Source: Sambucus nigra
Taxonomy: Eukaryota; Streptophyta; Magnoliopsida; Dipsacales; Adoxaceae
Length of the DNA stretch: 64,000 nucleotides
Reading direction: 5' to 3'
Assembly (NCBI GenBank): GCA_949130495.1
Contig: OX422211.1
Span: 338,959,504 to 339,023,503 of the forward strand
Shown here: in pieces, positions 1 through 12,317 of the stretch
Position numbering within the stretch: position 1 is the stretch's first letter
Layout: the number at the start of each line of letters is the position of its first letter
Position numbers and translations under genes: made by a program
The notes under the pieces: generated by a model
The model's input: only the letters and a program-made list of their open reading frames with translations
The model's database searches: none
Told to the model about the DNA's origin: nothing

Positions 1-657
1 GTGAGGGCACGTGACTAACATGTTTAGTATATGTGTTGTTTAATATTGTGATTTAAACACTTGTTATTTTTAAAATATTTTCACCTTGGGCTCTGACCTG
101 TTTGCTTTCAAATCTATCTCTTTTGGTAAAAACATTTAGGTGCCCAGCTACAGGGATACCAAGCATAGGAGTTCATTCTGATGACGTGCTGTAGCTACTA
201 TGGAAGTTACTGGATCTCAGTATTAGATGCCTTCACATTTATCCTTGGTTCCTTCAGAGTCATTCGTATCAGTTAGGGCATGTCACCCATTCTTATTTAG
301 AGGTTTTAGATATATACTTTCATTATTTCAGATATTGGTTTATTTATTCAGACTCTTGTATTGGGATTTTATTTACTCTGGTATTATTATTATTGGAATG
401 TTTACTCCAGACTCAGTTTATTTCATTTCATTGGTAATTCATATGAGATTGTTTATGCGTTGATGGATGATGATTTAATTACTTGGTTAATTGTTAACTT
501 AATTAATAAAATTTGGCATCTCTCTATTTTAAATATTAGGTGGCTAGTAATTAAGTAAATGTTTTCGACAGTGATGCTAAGACTGAACCAACTTGATATT
601 CTGTATTAATTTAATAAAGGAGTAACTAGCCGGTATTTAATTAGTCGGGGTGTCACA
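1..657 (+). mobile_element. 3' part of a gypsy-type LTR (window-truncated)
   Basis: This stretch matches the last ~660 bp of the solo LTR at 9361-12312 along its whole length. Shared blocks are a 'gggctctgacctgttt' type segment near 91, the 'aggtgcccag' segment near 140 and the terminal block ending GGGGTGTCACA at 657. The LTR therefore ends with the usual CA. No tRNA-complementary primer-binding site follows at 658, so this is either a 3' LTR or another solo copy; the window edge hides its start. The two small reading frames inside it are LTR noise. Confidence 0.8.
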
Positions 658-3320
658 TGGTCTTCCACCTCCACCCACCACCATTCCACCATCAAACCAC
701 CTCTCTCCCACCATTTTCATGGTGTATTCAACCCCAAAACACCCATTTTTACCATGGAAAAAATAGTGCTACGAATTTTAAGGTTATTGTTGGGTTTTTT
801 TTAGAAATTAAGATGGGGCTTTCATAGAGTGTGGAGTGGGTTTTGAAGGAGTTACTAGCTTGGAGCCTTGGAGGATGCATTAGTAAGCCCTTCAGGACAC
901 CTTTGATGGCGGGGGTTGCTTCTCCTACACCACCACCACCATTAGAGTCATTAGAAGTGGGTAAACCTTACGCTTAGTGTAAGAATGTCATTTTGCATTT
1001 GTAGTATTGTATTTAGACTATTTGAGTAGGGTGTATTCAGTTTAATGGTATAATTATTGTGTAGAAAATAATAAATATTTTATGGAATAAAAATGTTAAA
1101 AAATGTTATTTTTTATTAAAAATAGAGAAGGGATAATTATTTCAAGGTTTTGCAATAATGTAAGTTGATGTTTTATGAAAATGGAGTATTTTCTAGTAAT
1201 TTTGATGAAAAATATTTTATGAAATAATATGTTTGCACACAAGGTGATTTTTGTTGGAAAATGATATTTTGTTGAAATTAAAGAATAAGTAAATATTCAA
1301 GATTTTGGAATATTGAAAGATGGTATATTTATGAAATGGGCATTTCTAGCAATATTGGTGTTAAACATTTTATGAAATAAAATATTTTGAAATGATTGTT
1401 TACTTGGTAAATAATTGGTGGAAAATATATGTTTAAACTGAGTAGTAGGATTTCTGGGTTTAAAATCAACCTTCTCATGTATATATGGACTTATAGTATT
1501 TTGATATTGAATGTATAAACAGGTTTAGAGAATGTTTTGTTGAGTTTATACATAAAATAAGAATAATTGGAAAGTTAGTCTTCAAGGTGTATGAAATTGA
1601 AACTGAAGGGTATAATGAACATGAAATTATAACACTCCGCATGTTAAAGGAAAGAAATAGTATTTTCTTGTAAGCAGTCTTAAGTATAATTATATTTCTT
1701 GAATAAAGAAAATAAAAGAATGCATGTTTTGGGAAAATGTTGACAAAAAGTATTAATTAAGTGTTAATGGTTAAACATGGAATAGTAAGTGAGTGTAACT
1801 TGCTAATGTTGTGCAATATTAACACTTATGGGATTAAAAGGGTTTAAGTATTTCCAATAAAGTAAAAGATATTACTCCAAGTATATAGTGTGTTAAAGTG
1901 TTAAAACACTCAAGAAGTTGGTATGAATAATTTAATAGTGTTTTTGGTGAAATTAACACTTGAGAAATGGAGTAAAAGGTGACTTTAGAAACAAATGGGT
2001 AAAATGGTAATTTGATTTAAAGTGAAATATTTTGATGAAATAAAAATGTCGAAAAGGGTGTTACACAAGGTGATCCTAAATGAATATGATTTTTGGAATA
2101 AAAATCAAGGTTAAAGTGTAAAGGACATAAAATGGTAAATTTCAAAATGTAATGCAAATTGGGATGGTAAAGTCCCGGGTTTTGGCTTTGGCCTGGTAAA
2201 AAGAATAAGAGTAATAATGTGGACATTTATAAAATATTAAAGAACATTAAATTAATTCAAATGACTCCGGGATAAAGCAAGAAGAGCCCGAATCCCTTGG
2301 GTGAAAAGCCTTAAATCACTGGCCAAAGCATATGGTGCGCATAGCCGGCGCTGTGGAGCCCGTGGAAGTATGTGGTATATGAAGATTCCGAGAAAAGATA
2401 AAGGAAATAAGGAACATATCAAGAAATGGATTGTGTGGTAAATTATGTTAATACAACCTAACTTGAATGAATTTAATAAATGTTTTGGTAAGGTTGAAAT
2501 TTTCAAGCAAATGCGTAAATCTATTAACGTCTATAAAGGAATGAAAAAGGGTCAAAGAAAGTGAATAAATAGGTGATTAAGCAACCTAATTGGTTAAACC
2601 CATATTTAACACAAGTGTGTGTTGTAAAAAGGATTTTCAAAGATTAAATAATTATTTTCTAACACGGTGAATGCGTGTGTTGAAATGGGGATTTTCAATG
2701 AAAATACTAAAGTATATTGAAATGAATGAAAGGGTTAAATTCCGGTTGGATAAATCAAGTGCAATGGTCTCAAGTGTTGAATCAGGTGTGTTAAATAAAG
2801 TGAGCATGCTAAGTATGAATAAAGAAAGATTTTAATAAGATTAAGGTATATTAATCTAGGCAAGTAAGGTTTTCAGAAGTAAAACGGTTAATGAATTGGA
2901 ATATGTATTTTTTTCAAAGGTATACATATGAAGATATATACATATATTCGCATGCATGTGGTTGTAGCATGTGAGAATTCCTTTCTGCCGTTCGCTTCTA
3001 TATTGCATGTATAAATCCCACTAGGCATAATCTCACACCCTCACTTTGTTACGGCAGGTTAGTAGCTGTTTTGTATTTCGAGGGCGTTATACAGGTAAGT
3101 AATAGTAGATCTATTTACTTGGACTTTAGGGTGCTCCCCATGGATCCCTCACATAGTTTATCTTAAAACTGGTATTATATGATAAACAAGTGGAATGTTA
3201 ACTAAACTAAAACTGGATTACCAACATTATGTAGGTTGTTCCATTGCACTTCATACCTAACGCTCGGGATGTACTGAGTTAACTCACGGGTAACCCATAA
3301 ATTCGGATCGGGGTGTTATA
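658..3320 (+). other. AT-rich, LTR-like non-coding DNA
   Basis: No coding region is supported over these 2.7 kb. The right end (GGGGTGTTATA at 3310-3320) resembles gypsy LTR ends in this window, and 2970-3320 has the look of an R-U5 region. A GC-rich spot with the palindrome GCCGGC lies near 2344-2350. I infer a diverged gypsy LTR, but its start could not be located and no target duplication was found. It may be nested in the CACTA element that ends at 4230. Confidence 0.35.
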
Positions 3321-3334
3321 ATATATACTCCTTC

Positions 3335-3772
3335 ATGAAGCTTCAGCGGGGGCCCACCTCCGACGAGGGCACCTTCGATAAGGGAAAGGGTAAGGGCAAG
3401 GGGAAGGGGAAGGAGGTAGACGAGGACATCACTACTTCATCTCCTATACGCATGAACTCGTCTCCTTTATATGATCCATTTCCCATCTTGATCCCCGTCG
3501 AACAACTTATATCAACAATCAGTTGGGCAAGCGTGTTTTTAATAGGCATATTTGGTGGCACACCGATATCGAGGGGGTTGAGAGACCTAGGAACCCTATC
3601 GGGTATGTTGGTTTATGGACGTCCCATGCAAGACATTGAGGCAAAGGTTCTCATCACACATATTTTGACCGAAAAGGAGAATTCACCTTTGTGGTTGCAA
3701 GAACAATGCAGGGTTCGACGAGTTGATGGGCGTTTCAATGCATATGTTATGTGGCCTTCCTTCCTCCTCTAA
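3335..3772 (+). CDS. Hypothetical 145-aa frame inside CACTA terminal DNA
   Basis: An open frame of 145 residues begins with a charged segment holding five consecutive Gly-Lys pairs (about residues 17-26), an acidic patch and then a hydrophobic and basic region ending near residue 145. I do not recognise a family. It lies upstream of the CACTA terminus on the strand reading towards that end, so it may be the last exon or a remnant of a transposon gene. The GK run is encoded by a purine-rich tract (3383-3413) and could be simple-sequence noise. Homology could not be tested here, so coding status is uncertain. Confidence 0.3.
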   Translation: MKLQRGPTSDEGTFDKGKGKGKGKGKEVDEDITTSSPIRMNSSPLYDPFPILIPVEQLISTISWASVFLIGIFGGTPISRGLRDLGTLSGMLVYGRPMQDIEAKVLITHILTEKENSPLWLQEQCRVRRVDGRFNAYVMWPSFLL

Positions 3773-4058
3773 TCTATTGTATACCCCACTCTATGACATT
3801 ATTTATATTTATATTTATTTTCTTTGGATATTGTTTACTATTTGTATTTTTTTGATTTGGTTATGGATATTCAAATGTTGGTTTGGTTTTTGTTATAGAT
3901 ATTTACATGTTGCTTTGGTTTTGGTTATGGATATTTGTATTTATTTGTATTGGTTATTGGTTATTGAATATTGAATGTTGTTTGATATATATGCTGTGTG
4001 GACAGGTTAAAATTTGCTATAACAGGTACAAATATACTGCTGGGATGTGGCAATGGCC
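3773..4058 (+). other. Degenerate TTGGTTATGGATATT-type repeats
   Basis: This AT-rich stretch contains several imperfect copies of a TTTGGTTATGGATATT-like word (near 3857, 3890 and 3917). The reading frames across it are low-complexity. Such DNA is common between the transposase gene and the terminus of plant CACTA elements, which fits the terminus 170 bp downstream. Confidence 0.4.
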
Positions 4059-4230
4059 ATACTGCCTAATAATTTTTTTTAAAATCTTCCCAGATTTGTC
4101 ATGGACTTTGACCGTGATATGTCCGTGACAAATTTCTTTATCACCCCCAAACTTGTCACGGTCTTAGACCTTGAAAAGTTTGACTTGTCACTGTTTTAGA
4201 CCTTGATAAGTGGGCAGTTTTGGTGTAGTG
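4059..4230 (-). mobile_element. CACTA (En/Spm-type) transposon terminus with subterminal repeats
   Basis: On the minus strand this end reads CACTACACCAAAA (4230-4218), the standard terminal inverted repeat start of plant CACTA elements. Inside it are subterminal repeats: GGTCTTAGACCTTGA near 4162, TTTTAGACCTTGATAAG near 4193 and TTGTCA/CTTGTCAC words, in both orientations. CACTA elements make a 3-bp target duplication; the flanking bases are GAA (4231-4233). The opposite terminus was not found and is probably left of the window, with the LTR remnants at 1-3320 nested inside the element. Confidence 0.75.
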
Positions 4231-4970
4231 GAATCAATAAACATGGCATTGACATATAAGAGGAAAGATAAAGGAACCATCTCAAAGCTTCAAAAACTAA
4301 ACACATTTATCATAATGATTACTTGTTTACTGCTGCCCAAACATAAACCAATCAAATCACTTGTACGATTGCATTGGACTTTATTTCAATCCATATAACG
4401 ATTTTCTTAATTTGCAAGACCAATTATCTTTACCATCAACCTTGTACCATTCGGACTGAGTCATATAAATTTTCTCCTCCAAATCTCCATGTAAGAATGC
4501 AACTTTGACGTCAAGTTGGGCAAACTCGAGATCAAACTGCGCAACCAATGCTAGCAAATTATGAATAAAAGAGTGCTTCACTACTTGAGAAAACACCCCG
4601 TTATAATCGTTCCCTTACTTCTTCACTTAACATTCTGCTACCAATATAGCTTTGAATCTCACATTGTCTTTCCTTGAAGAGACTTCCTTTTTGGTGTATA
4701 TTCAATTGCACCCAATGGATTTCTTCTCCTTTGGAAGTTAGATAACTCCCAAGTCTGATACTCGTCCATTGCCTTCTTCCAATCTATCCTTTCCAAACTC
4801 CTTTCGAATTCTCTATAGCTAGATGGAATGGTATCCTCCACCATAGATAGTGCATATGACACCATGTAATTAGTAAGATATACAAGTTTCCTTTTTTATT
4901 TACTTGGTCTACTAACTGCAATAGAATCTGGTTATTGAGGAGACTCATAAGCGGGAGCCTCCCCCTCATT
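4231..4970 (-). pseudogene. Copia reverse transcriptase fragment
   Basis: The minus strand encodes the N-terminal and palm parts of a copia RT. Recognisable are the LDVKVAFLHGDLEEKIYM box (about 4540-4480), the SLYGLK box ending near 4396, and near 4255-4240 a degraded catalytic box reading LYVNAMF where active enzymes have LYVDDML. Both catalytic aspartates are thus replaced, by Asn and Ala. Stops and frameshifts separate the blocks. The RT is lost beyond 4231, so the protein cannot function. Confidence 0.85.
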
Positions 4971-5099
4971 TATACTTGTCTCATCATCTATGACAGGTCT
5001 GGCTGGAACAACTGGAGCCTCAAGCTCCACCTGCTACGAAAATTTGTTGGTTTTATTCAACTAGGAGAACTCTAAAATATTGAAGAATCATCGAATGTA

Positions 5100-6142
5100 A
5101 CATCACTGCTACTTAGGATATTTTCATCTTGGGAGACCAAATTTTATAATTCTTCACTCCATAACTAAATCCCAAGAATATGGATTTTTGGCTCTAAAAT
5201 TTAACTTTCTTTCTCTAACATAAAAATATGCAGGGGAGACAAAAACACGTAAAGAATCATAATTTATATCAGGTTTTTCCAACCATACCTCCATGGGAAT
5301 TTTACCCTCATTCGCAACTACAAGCAACATATTAATGAAGTGATATGCATATGTAATATACTCAACCCAAAATGCTTTGTCTAAATCGACACTGGACGAC
5401 ATGCATCGCACCTTTTCCAAAAAAGTGTGATTCATATGTTCAGATATGCTATTTTGTTACGATGTCTACGACTATGAAGTATCTCACAATCCATTTGTCC
5501 TATCATAGTTGTAATAATGGGCCTGACTTGTACTCACTGTCGTTATGGACCCGAGTCTCTTAGTTTTTATAGCAGTCTCGGTCTCTATCATCTTCCTCCA
5601 CTTGAAGATAATTTTCAATATTTCATCCTTTTGTCGTATAGTATACTCCCAAACTTGTCTGGAGAATTCATCTATAAAAGACATGAAATAGTGCTTATCT
5701 CCAAAATATACAACTTTTGTAGGTCCCCCGAACATTTGTATGAACATAGTTAAGAGTCCCCTTAGTATGATGTACTGTTATGCCAAACTTAACCCCTGTC
5801 TACTTTCCCAGAACACAATGTTCACAAAATTTCAAACTTGTAGGTATTGGTACCTTTTAACAAACCTTGATTTACTAATTCCCGGAGAGCCTTCTCTCCT
5901 TCATGTCCTAAGCGTACATGACATAATTTGGTAGCATCAAATACAACCTCCTCTGAAATTTCAAAGATGTCCATTGCACTTGTAACTATATTTTCAAGGA
6001 GAAAATACAAGTTATCCTTATTCATTCCCTTTATCACAACTAGGGATCCATCTGAGACATTCAAAACATGCCTTTCAGCATACCGAACGTCTTTCAGTGC
6101 TCTAACTATTTTTCTATGCAATTTCAATTGGATTTTTCCCAT
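5100..6142 (-). pseudogene. Copia pre-integrase and integrase remnant
   Basis: Reading leftwards from 6142, a pre-integrase domain carries the CHVRLGHEGEKALRELV block, the usual gag_pre-integrs signature with its H-x3-H-like region. The integrase core follows with the GPTKVVYFGDKHYFMSFIDE block (about 5725-5670) containing the first Asp region. Further left (5435-5154) is the conserved MNHTFLEKVRCM...FWVEYITYAYHFIN...VFVSPAYFYV segment found after the DDE core. Frames change between the blocks, so at least one frameshift and several stops disrupt it. Confidence 0.85.
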
Positions 6143-6205
6143 CCCTTTTTTTGAAAGATATGATCGTTGCCCATCAAAATAGCTCCACCTTATAGCTCCT
6201 TAAAG

Positions 6206-7067
6206 TTATAAAATCACTCCCTTTTGGGACCTATATGATAGGAACAACCTGAATCTAAAATCCATTTGATCCAAATGGTGAAGTAGACAAAGAAAATTCA
6301 GAATCTTCATCATCACTAGTCGCAATGTTTGTAATGGGTTCTTCGTGTCTTTATTTAACTTAGGACAATCTTTCTTTGAACACCCTTTCTGGTGATAGAA
6401 GGCACATTCATCTTTGGCAGGAATTCCCCCACCCAAAGTTGATTCTCCACCTCTCGATTTAGATTGAGATCTTCCACGACTACCATTCTTCCTTTTATTT
6501 TCTCTATCACGAAGTGTCAACGCTTCAGAAGTCGAGCCTTAGTAAATTTCCTTATCCTTCTTACTAATTTCATTATTCATTAAGGTATTGGAGACATCAA
6601 AATAATTTATTTCCTTCTTTCCGTATAATAGCGTGGTAATTTAACACTAGATAAGCATCAATTTTAACATTCAAATTTTGCAAATCAACAATAGTTTTGT
6701 TAAATTTTCCCAAATGCGTAGACATAGAAATACCTTATGCTGACTGGAACCAGAAGAGTTTCTTCTTCAAATATAGTCGATTTCCAACGCTCTTTGTCAT
6801 GTACTTATCCTCTAGTTTTTTCCACAATTTATGTGTCGAGGTCTCGCGCATATAAGGATATTTTTCATCCTCGTCGAGATGAAGATGATTCTGACCACAA
6901 CCCTTATGATTGATTTTGTTCCAGTCACTCTCCCTCATATCTTTTGACATATCTTCAAGAGCAATTTTCAGCTCTTGTTAGACTAATACATCCATAACGT
7001 CACATTGCCACATGCTGAAGTTTCTTTGCCCCTTTAATTTTTCTACGTCAAATTTTGCAATTTTCAT
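6206..7067 (-). pseudogene. Copia gag remnant
   Basis: The start ATG is taken at 7067, about 145 bp after the primer-binding site; the first residues read MKIAKFDVEKLKGQRNFSMW, typical for plant copia gag. A conserved block WKKLEDKYMTKSVGNRLYLK follows (about 6830-6770). Near 6410-6370 a zinc knuckle is degraded: the C-x2-C-x4-H-x4-C pattern keeps the first and last Cys, but the second Cys is Tyr and the His is Cys. An in-frame TAA interrupts the N-terminal part. Packaging and RNA binding are the family roles; this copy is non-functional. Confidence 0.8.
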
Positions 7068-7212
7068 TTTTTTCAAACGATCACAGTCGCAGATGAAAAC
7101 AGTTCCAAATTTAGAATTTTTTGGGGGTTATGAATAGTAACCGGATGAATATTACTATACATATGGTTATTTCTCCACCAAAAAATCCAAATGCCTAGAT
7201 CGGAGGACCTAA

Positions 7213-7225
7213 GATTCGATACCAA
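7213..7225 (-). promoter_or_regulatory. Primer-binding site of the copia element
   Basis: On the minus strand TTGGTATCGAATC starts two bases after the LTR end CCATACCACA. It is a diverged form of TGGTATCAGAGC, which pairs with the 3' end of initiator methionine tRNA in most plant copia elements. Its position fixes element orientation. Confidence 0.7.
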
Positions 7226-7227
7226 TT

Positions 7228-7693
7228 TGTGGTATGGAAGTGTGTTAACAAATCATAATGACTATAATTCCAAATAATATGGTGCACACACAATATGATA
7301 TGGAGTAGAAATACACACACTTGAAGACACAAGATTTAAGTGGTTCACTAATTTGTCTAGTTCCATTAATTACTCTAATTAATTAACTATTTCAAATGGG
7401 TTACAAAAAATGACTCTCACTATTATGCTCTAAATAAAATATATACAAGTTTGTATTTTTCTATACATATATGTATACCCAAATGGATTGTTGGTTGTTA
7501 GGTTTGGTGTGTCTACCATATGTCAAATTCCATCCATTTTGTAGGTGAATTGGCTAAAAACATGAAGAAAAGAAATGATAAAGAGGGTTATCCTCACCAC
7601 CACCACCGAAAGTAAAGTGAATGAGTCATTCACTTTTTCTCTTTTCCATCTAAAGAATTTTTCTTTCCATTTCTAGCATATTTCCCATTAACA
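7228..7693 (-). repeat. 5' LTR of the copia element (466 bp)
   Basis: In sense orientation the LTR starts TGTTAATGGG (7693) and ends CCATACCACA (7228), next to the primer-binding site. The 7693 boundary is inferred from the TGTTA start, because no second LTR is present to compare. It contains a CACCACCACCACC tract and a short inverted repeat around GAATGAGTCATTC (7618-7632). Confidence 0.6.
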
Positions 7694-8080
7694 ATAAAAC
7701 AACAATCTTTAATATAGTCTTCCAATTACATCACTGGCTGTGGTGAAGAGTTTCATATTTGGTTGTGAATATTAAAATGTTCAAGATGTTGTTGGGTATT
7801 GTGATCTTTTGCCATATCCACTTGTTTTTCCATTTGGAACGTACAAGACAATAAGAGGATAACAATTATATGTGGAGACTACCATGCACACATTCTCTAA
7901 GTTTAAAAAATATAAATGAGATTATATCACTGAATGCATTATTTCTTATTATACTTTCTATATAGATTCAATAAAGTCATCCATCACTTTCGTACCGAGG
8001 AGGATGACTTTTGCAACAATATGTTATAAATAATTATGTTAAAAGTATAATTTAAAAACTCAAGTGGATCCGTTGCAATT
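7694..8080. other. Non-coding DNA between the copia and hAT elements
   Basis: No frame, repeat or RNA gene could be supported. The sequence is AT-rich and flanks the hAT target site at 8081-8088. Confidence 0.5.
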
Positions 8081-8419
8081 AGTATGTAGTAGGGGCATTT
8101 GCGATACGATTAAAATACGTACCGTACCGTTTTGTATAAAAAATTAGTGATAATGGTTTATATTTTTTACTTATCAAAATCGAAACTATGGAAACCGAAA
8201 TTAACGAATTTTTTGTGGTTGGTTTTAGTTTTAACATTTTAAAAATCAATTTACCGATTATACCATACTGAAATGAAATACCGAAATTAATGTACCGAAA
8301 ATACCAAAATGATATTATCGAACTTACCCAATTGAAAATACCAAATTAAATCAAACAATAATACTCAATGTCTAAATCCAAACGCAACCACACTTATTTT
8401 TATAGGTTATTTTTTTCTT

Positions 8420-8820
8420 TTAAGTGGTCAACCCTTTAGCAATCCTTGAATCAATGCAAGATTTTACATCCCTTGTATCATTCACAATTCCACTTATAAC
8501 AACATTAGGGTTAATGATTCATATTCAACACCACAAATTATGGCTCTCTATCATCTCACAAAACAACACCCTTTCATCTCTCCTCCTTCACAGAACCCCT
8601 TACCTCGGTTCTCTCTATCATCCCATTGTCCTATCGATTCATCCTCACCTCAGCTCACTTTTCTGGTAATACTTCACCTTAACCGTTTTTTATTGTGTTT
8701 GGATTATTTATGGTATAAATCTTCCAGATCCGGTACAGTATGGGTATTATATCCAATATTAGAAGTATTTGAATCTTTATGGAGCTTTATCTTTCCGCTA
8801 TAAATAATTTTTTCAGGGTA
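8420..8820 (+). other. Possible 5' exon or leader of the hAT element
   Basis: A pyrimidine-rich, CT-biased stretch with two overlapping short frames runs into a splice-donor-like CTGGTAATAC at about 8663. It resembles a transposon gene leader in position, but no BED zinc finger or hAT domain is visible. Coding is not established. Confidence 0.25.
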
Positions 8821-9360
8821 GTTGACATTTTCAGTTCAAGTCCCTTCTAATATCGAAGTTCAAACCTATTAACTTCAAAGAGATTTTTCAGCGAATACTC
8901 CATTGAAAATTTAGATTTGATGAAAATGATAAAAAATTAATATGGCAAATGAAGTGAGTTTTACTCTCGAACAACAATTATGTATATCAATGGAAACGCT
9001 GTATTGTCTCATTAAATTGCAAATGAACTACTGTTTTGTCTCATTCACATTTCCCACTCTCCAATCAGATACTCTATTGTATTTAGTTGGGTTAGACTTT
9101 TAGTATTTGTAATCAATTCACTTATGTTCTAATTATTGTTCAAATTTGCTCCAAAAAAATAGTAGTTATTTTGAGAATTTTATTGTTTTTTAAAATCAGT
9201 AGGTGTACATTTATCTGTTTTATAATGTTCATAAATAATCCTTGTAATTATAAAATTTCATTATCCTATTTTCCTTATTGCATGAATAATCCTTACTATA
9301 TTAATTTATTGAGTGATGACTAGTGTTCTATATTTTTGTATTGCTAGTTCATAGATGTTA

Positions 9361-12312
9361 TGTAATACCCCGTATTTTCTGTGATATTTATTTTTGGGAT
9401 TAATTGAATTATATGTGTATTAATTGAAAATTAATCCGGATAAAATATTAACGAGATGTGAGTTAGTATTTGATTATAATGTGTATATATGGCAATATAT
9501 GAATATTGGAAATATTGAAATTGTCGCGTGATTGAAATATGACAATTTGGGAAATTTTGTTGGGACGCGCGTGACGGTCGCGTCAGGAATATAATTATTT
9601 GAATTAAAAAGTGAATTTTATTTTGATCACCCGTATGGTCATTTTGAGTGAGCCAACGCATTCGGAAGGGTCGAAATAGTCAGAAAACACTAGCCGGGGG
9701 TTAAGTTTGGGTCCCGGGCATTATTGGGCCATACCGGTAACTTATAAGGGCATTTTGGTAATTTTAGAAATTGGGTAATTAAAACCCACGAAAATTAGAG
9801 TTAAAAATCTGACTTAGTATTAAACCACTAAGCCATCTCCAACCCCAATTTAGGTAGTGGGCTACGGGAGAAGTTAGAAACCTTAAAGCTTGGCAAAAAC
9901 CAACCCCACCTCCATTAACACCTTGAGAAGAACTTGTAGAGAGAGAGAGAAAGAGAAGAATTCTACAGAGAGAGAGAGAGAAGGCAACTCAACCTTCAAG
10001 ATTCAACCTCAAATTCAGAGAACGATTAAGGCAAGTGGTTTAATTACAATTGATTCAATGCTATGCTTTTCCATGTTTAGGAATTATCGAAATTATCTTG
10101 GAAGATTGATATAGACCCATGAATTGAAAGGTTAAAACTATGAACTATGTTAGGGACTGCATGTAGAAACATTCTGGACGAATTATGAATTCAAAATTAT
10201 GACCCTTGATGATCTAAAAACGGATTTAAGAAGAGGTTTATTAATGTTCTTGAAAGAAGTAGAAAACTAGGGTTCTTGATGTAGATTGATCCAAATATAG
10301 CCCTTGGTTGATGAATTATTGGTTTTAGAACGTTAATAATGTTGTAGGATGGTTGTATGATGTTACTATAACGTTATATTAGAGTTTCATGCATTAAAAG
10401 TATGTTTTGGGATGATTTGAAAACTGCAAAACGAAGCAGTCCGTAGCCATACCTGGTGCGTTCGATCGATCGATGTTCATGAGTCGATCGATCGACCACC
10501 ATTGATCGATCGAAGGTAAAGGTCGATCGATCGACCTTCCCAGAATGAGTAAAGTTTCTCCCTATTTAAATTTTAATGGTGGTAACCCTTGGAAAATATT
10601 ATTAGAGACCTTATGAATACCCTTAAACTTAAGCAAGACCAGTAGGCATGGTTATGAAATTTGGACCTTAATTAGAATTTAATTTGAGGAATAATTCTAA
10701 TCTAATGAAATTCGATAAGTGAGATAATATTTGGGTTAAAAGTGTAAATTTGAATAATTTGATGAAATGAGGTTTGGGGCAGAAGTAAGAACCTTAGGAA
10801 TAATGATGTCATATGTGGGAATAATAGGAACTTAATAGTCTATTTGAGATAGGTTTTAGGTATAAGAAACTATGACGTGAGACGTGTCGACGGTTTAAAA
10901 TTCTATATTATTGGGAGACTCAAAATATATAAATTTGGAATAATGGTATAAGTAGAGTATACCTTTATTAATATTGTGATATCTAAGATGTGTGAATGCT
11001 TAGCATATAATTTTATGTGTATGACATACCTACCATACTTGCTATCACGGGAGGTTTACGTTCTCTTAGGGCCTTCTAATCCTTGTGTTGCCCGGATTTA
11101 GATTGGTTACCTCGATGAACATAGGTCAGAGAAGGACTTATTTGGATGTTAATAAGTCTGCTGATTGTGGGAGCGTAGGTATGTGCATGACCCATGTGAT
11201 GTGATTGTGTTCGCCTCCATTGTTTGTGATGTTGTTATCTGAGAACGATTCCTAAGAGATTCGAAATACGTGATCCTTATGTACGTGATGTATCGGGATG
11301 GATAGTAGAGTATGTGTGCACCACAGCTTAGTCTCGGGGTGCTTGTATTGTATATTTATGATGTGAATAATATACGGTTAAATGAAAAGGAAATTGCTAT
11401 GTTGATTTGTGAGTATAGTAATTGTAACGTTATGAAAAGATAAAAGGGGGCAGATATCAATAAATAGTTTTGTTAATAATTGGGAATCCGAGAATTAAAG
11501 TAGGACTCTCTATTTAATTGTTAAGGTTGGAATTAAAACGTGAACCGAGTAGAAGTGTTAAAAACTCTTTTGAACTAGATAGTTAAGAGAAAACACATGA
11601 ATGGGTACATGAACGTTAGGAGTGCACAGTTAGACGAGAGGTGAGTATTTCATGTGAGAGCACGTCCTAACATGTATCTTGCATTTATTGTTTTAAATGT
11701 TATTAAAGCACTTGCTGTTTTCAAAATACTCTCCACTTTCGGGCTCTGAACCGTTTGCTTTCAAATCTATTTTTTTTGTAAAAACCATTTTAGGTGCCCA
11801 ACCACAAGGACACCATGCTTAGGATCCTCATTCAGGTGACGAGCTGTAGCTGTTTATGGAAGTTATAGGACTTTGATTATAGACGCTTCATCTACCTTGA
11901 CTCTATATTCATCATTTATCAGTTGTAGGGCATGTCGCCTATTTCTTTTAGAGATATTTCATTTATTTCAGTTATTCAGACTTCGGGCATGTAATTAATT
12001 CAGGTTTCAGACTTGTCATATTATTTTCAGTTGTGGGATTGTTGTGAGGAGTTTTCCTTCGGACTTATTACTATTTGTGGTTATTTCATTACTTCGTTAT
12101 GGTGAATGGATTCATGTTATTCTTCCATTATTCGTTTATTGCATGTTAATCAGACTTAACTTAAAATTTGGCAACTTACTTTTTAAATACTAGGTGGTTA
12201 GTAATCTTTAAAATGTCTTCGACAGTGATGCTATTAACTGAACCAACTTGACATTTTGTATTGATATAATAAAGAAGTAGCTACCCGGTATTTAATTAGT
12301 CGGGGTGTCACA
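9361..12312 (+). mobile_element. Solo LTR of a gypsy-type element (2952 bp)
   Basis: It begins TGTAATACCCCG and ends CGGGGTGTCACA, so the ends are near-perfect inverted repeats with TG/CA termini. The 5-bp word TGTTA lies directly before (9356-9360) and after (12313-12317). With no internal region, this is a solo LTR left by recombination between two LTRs. It includes a GA-microsatellite (about 9936-9982), a palindrome cluster (10461-10536) and an R-U5 block from about 11740 that matches 1-657 and, more weakly, the LTRs of element G. It is inserted in the hAT element. Confidence 0.93.
10461..10536. repeat. Cluster of GATCGATCGATC palindromes in the solo LTR
   Basis: Four copies of a TCGATCGA-cored palindrome fall within 76 bp: TTCGATCGATCGA at 10461, GTCGATCGATCGAC near 10483, TGATCGATCGA near 10503 and the perfect 16-mer GGTCGATCGATCGACC at 10521-10536. 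They stand out from AT-rich surroundings. Confidence 0.9.
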
Positions 12313-12317
12313 TGTTA

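Larger units (their letters stand above)
4231..7693 (-). mobile_element. Ty1/copia element, 3' end removed by CACTA insertion
   Basis: Reading leftwards the element has an LTR (7693-7228), a primer-binding site (about 7225-7213), gag, pre-integrase and integrase, and reverse transcriptase broken off at 4231 where the CACTA element begins. RNase H and the 3' LTR are absent from the window. Order gag-IN-RT is diagnostic of Ty1/copia. Frames are interrupted many times, so the copy is dead. The RT ends just past its catalytic box, so the CACTA insertion probably caused the break. Confidence 0.88.
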
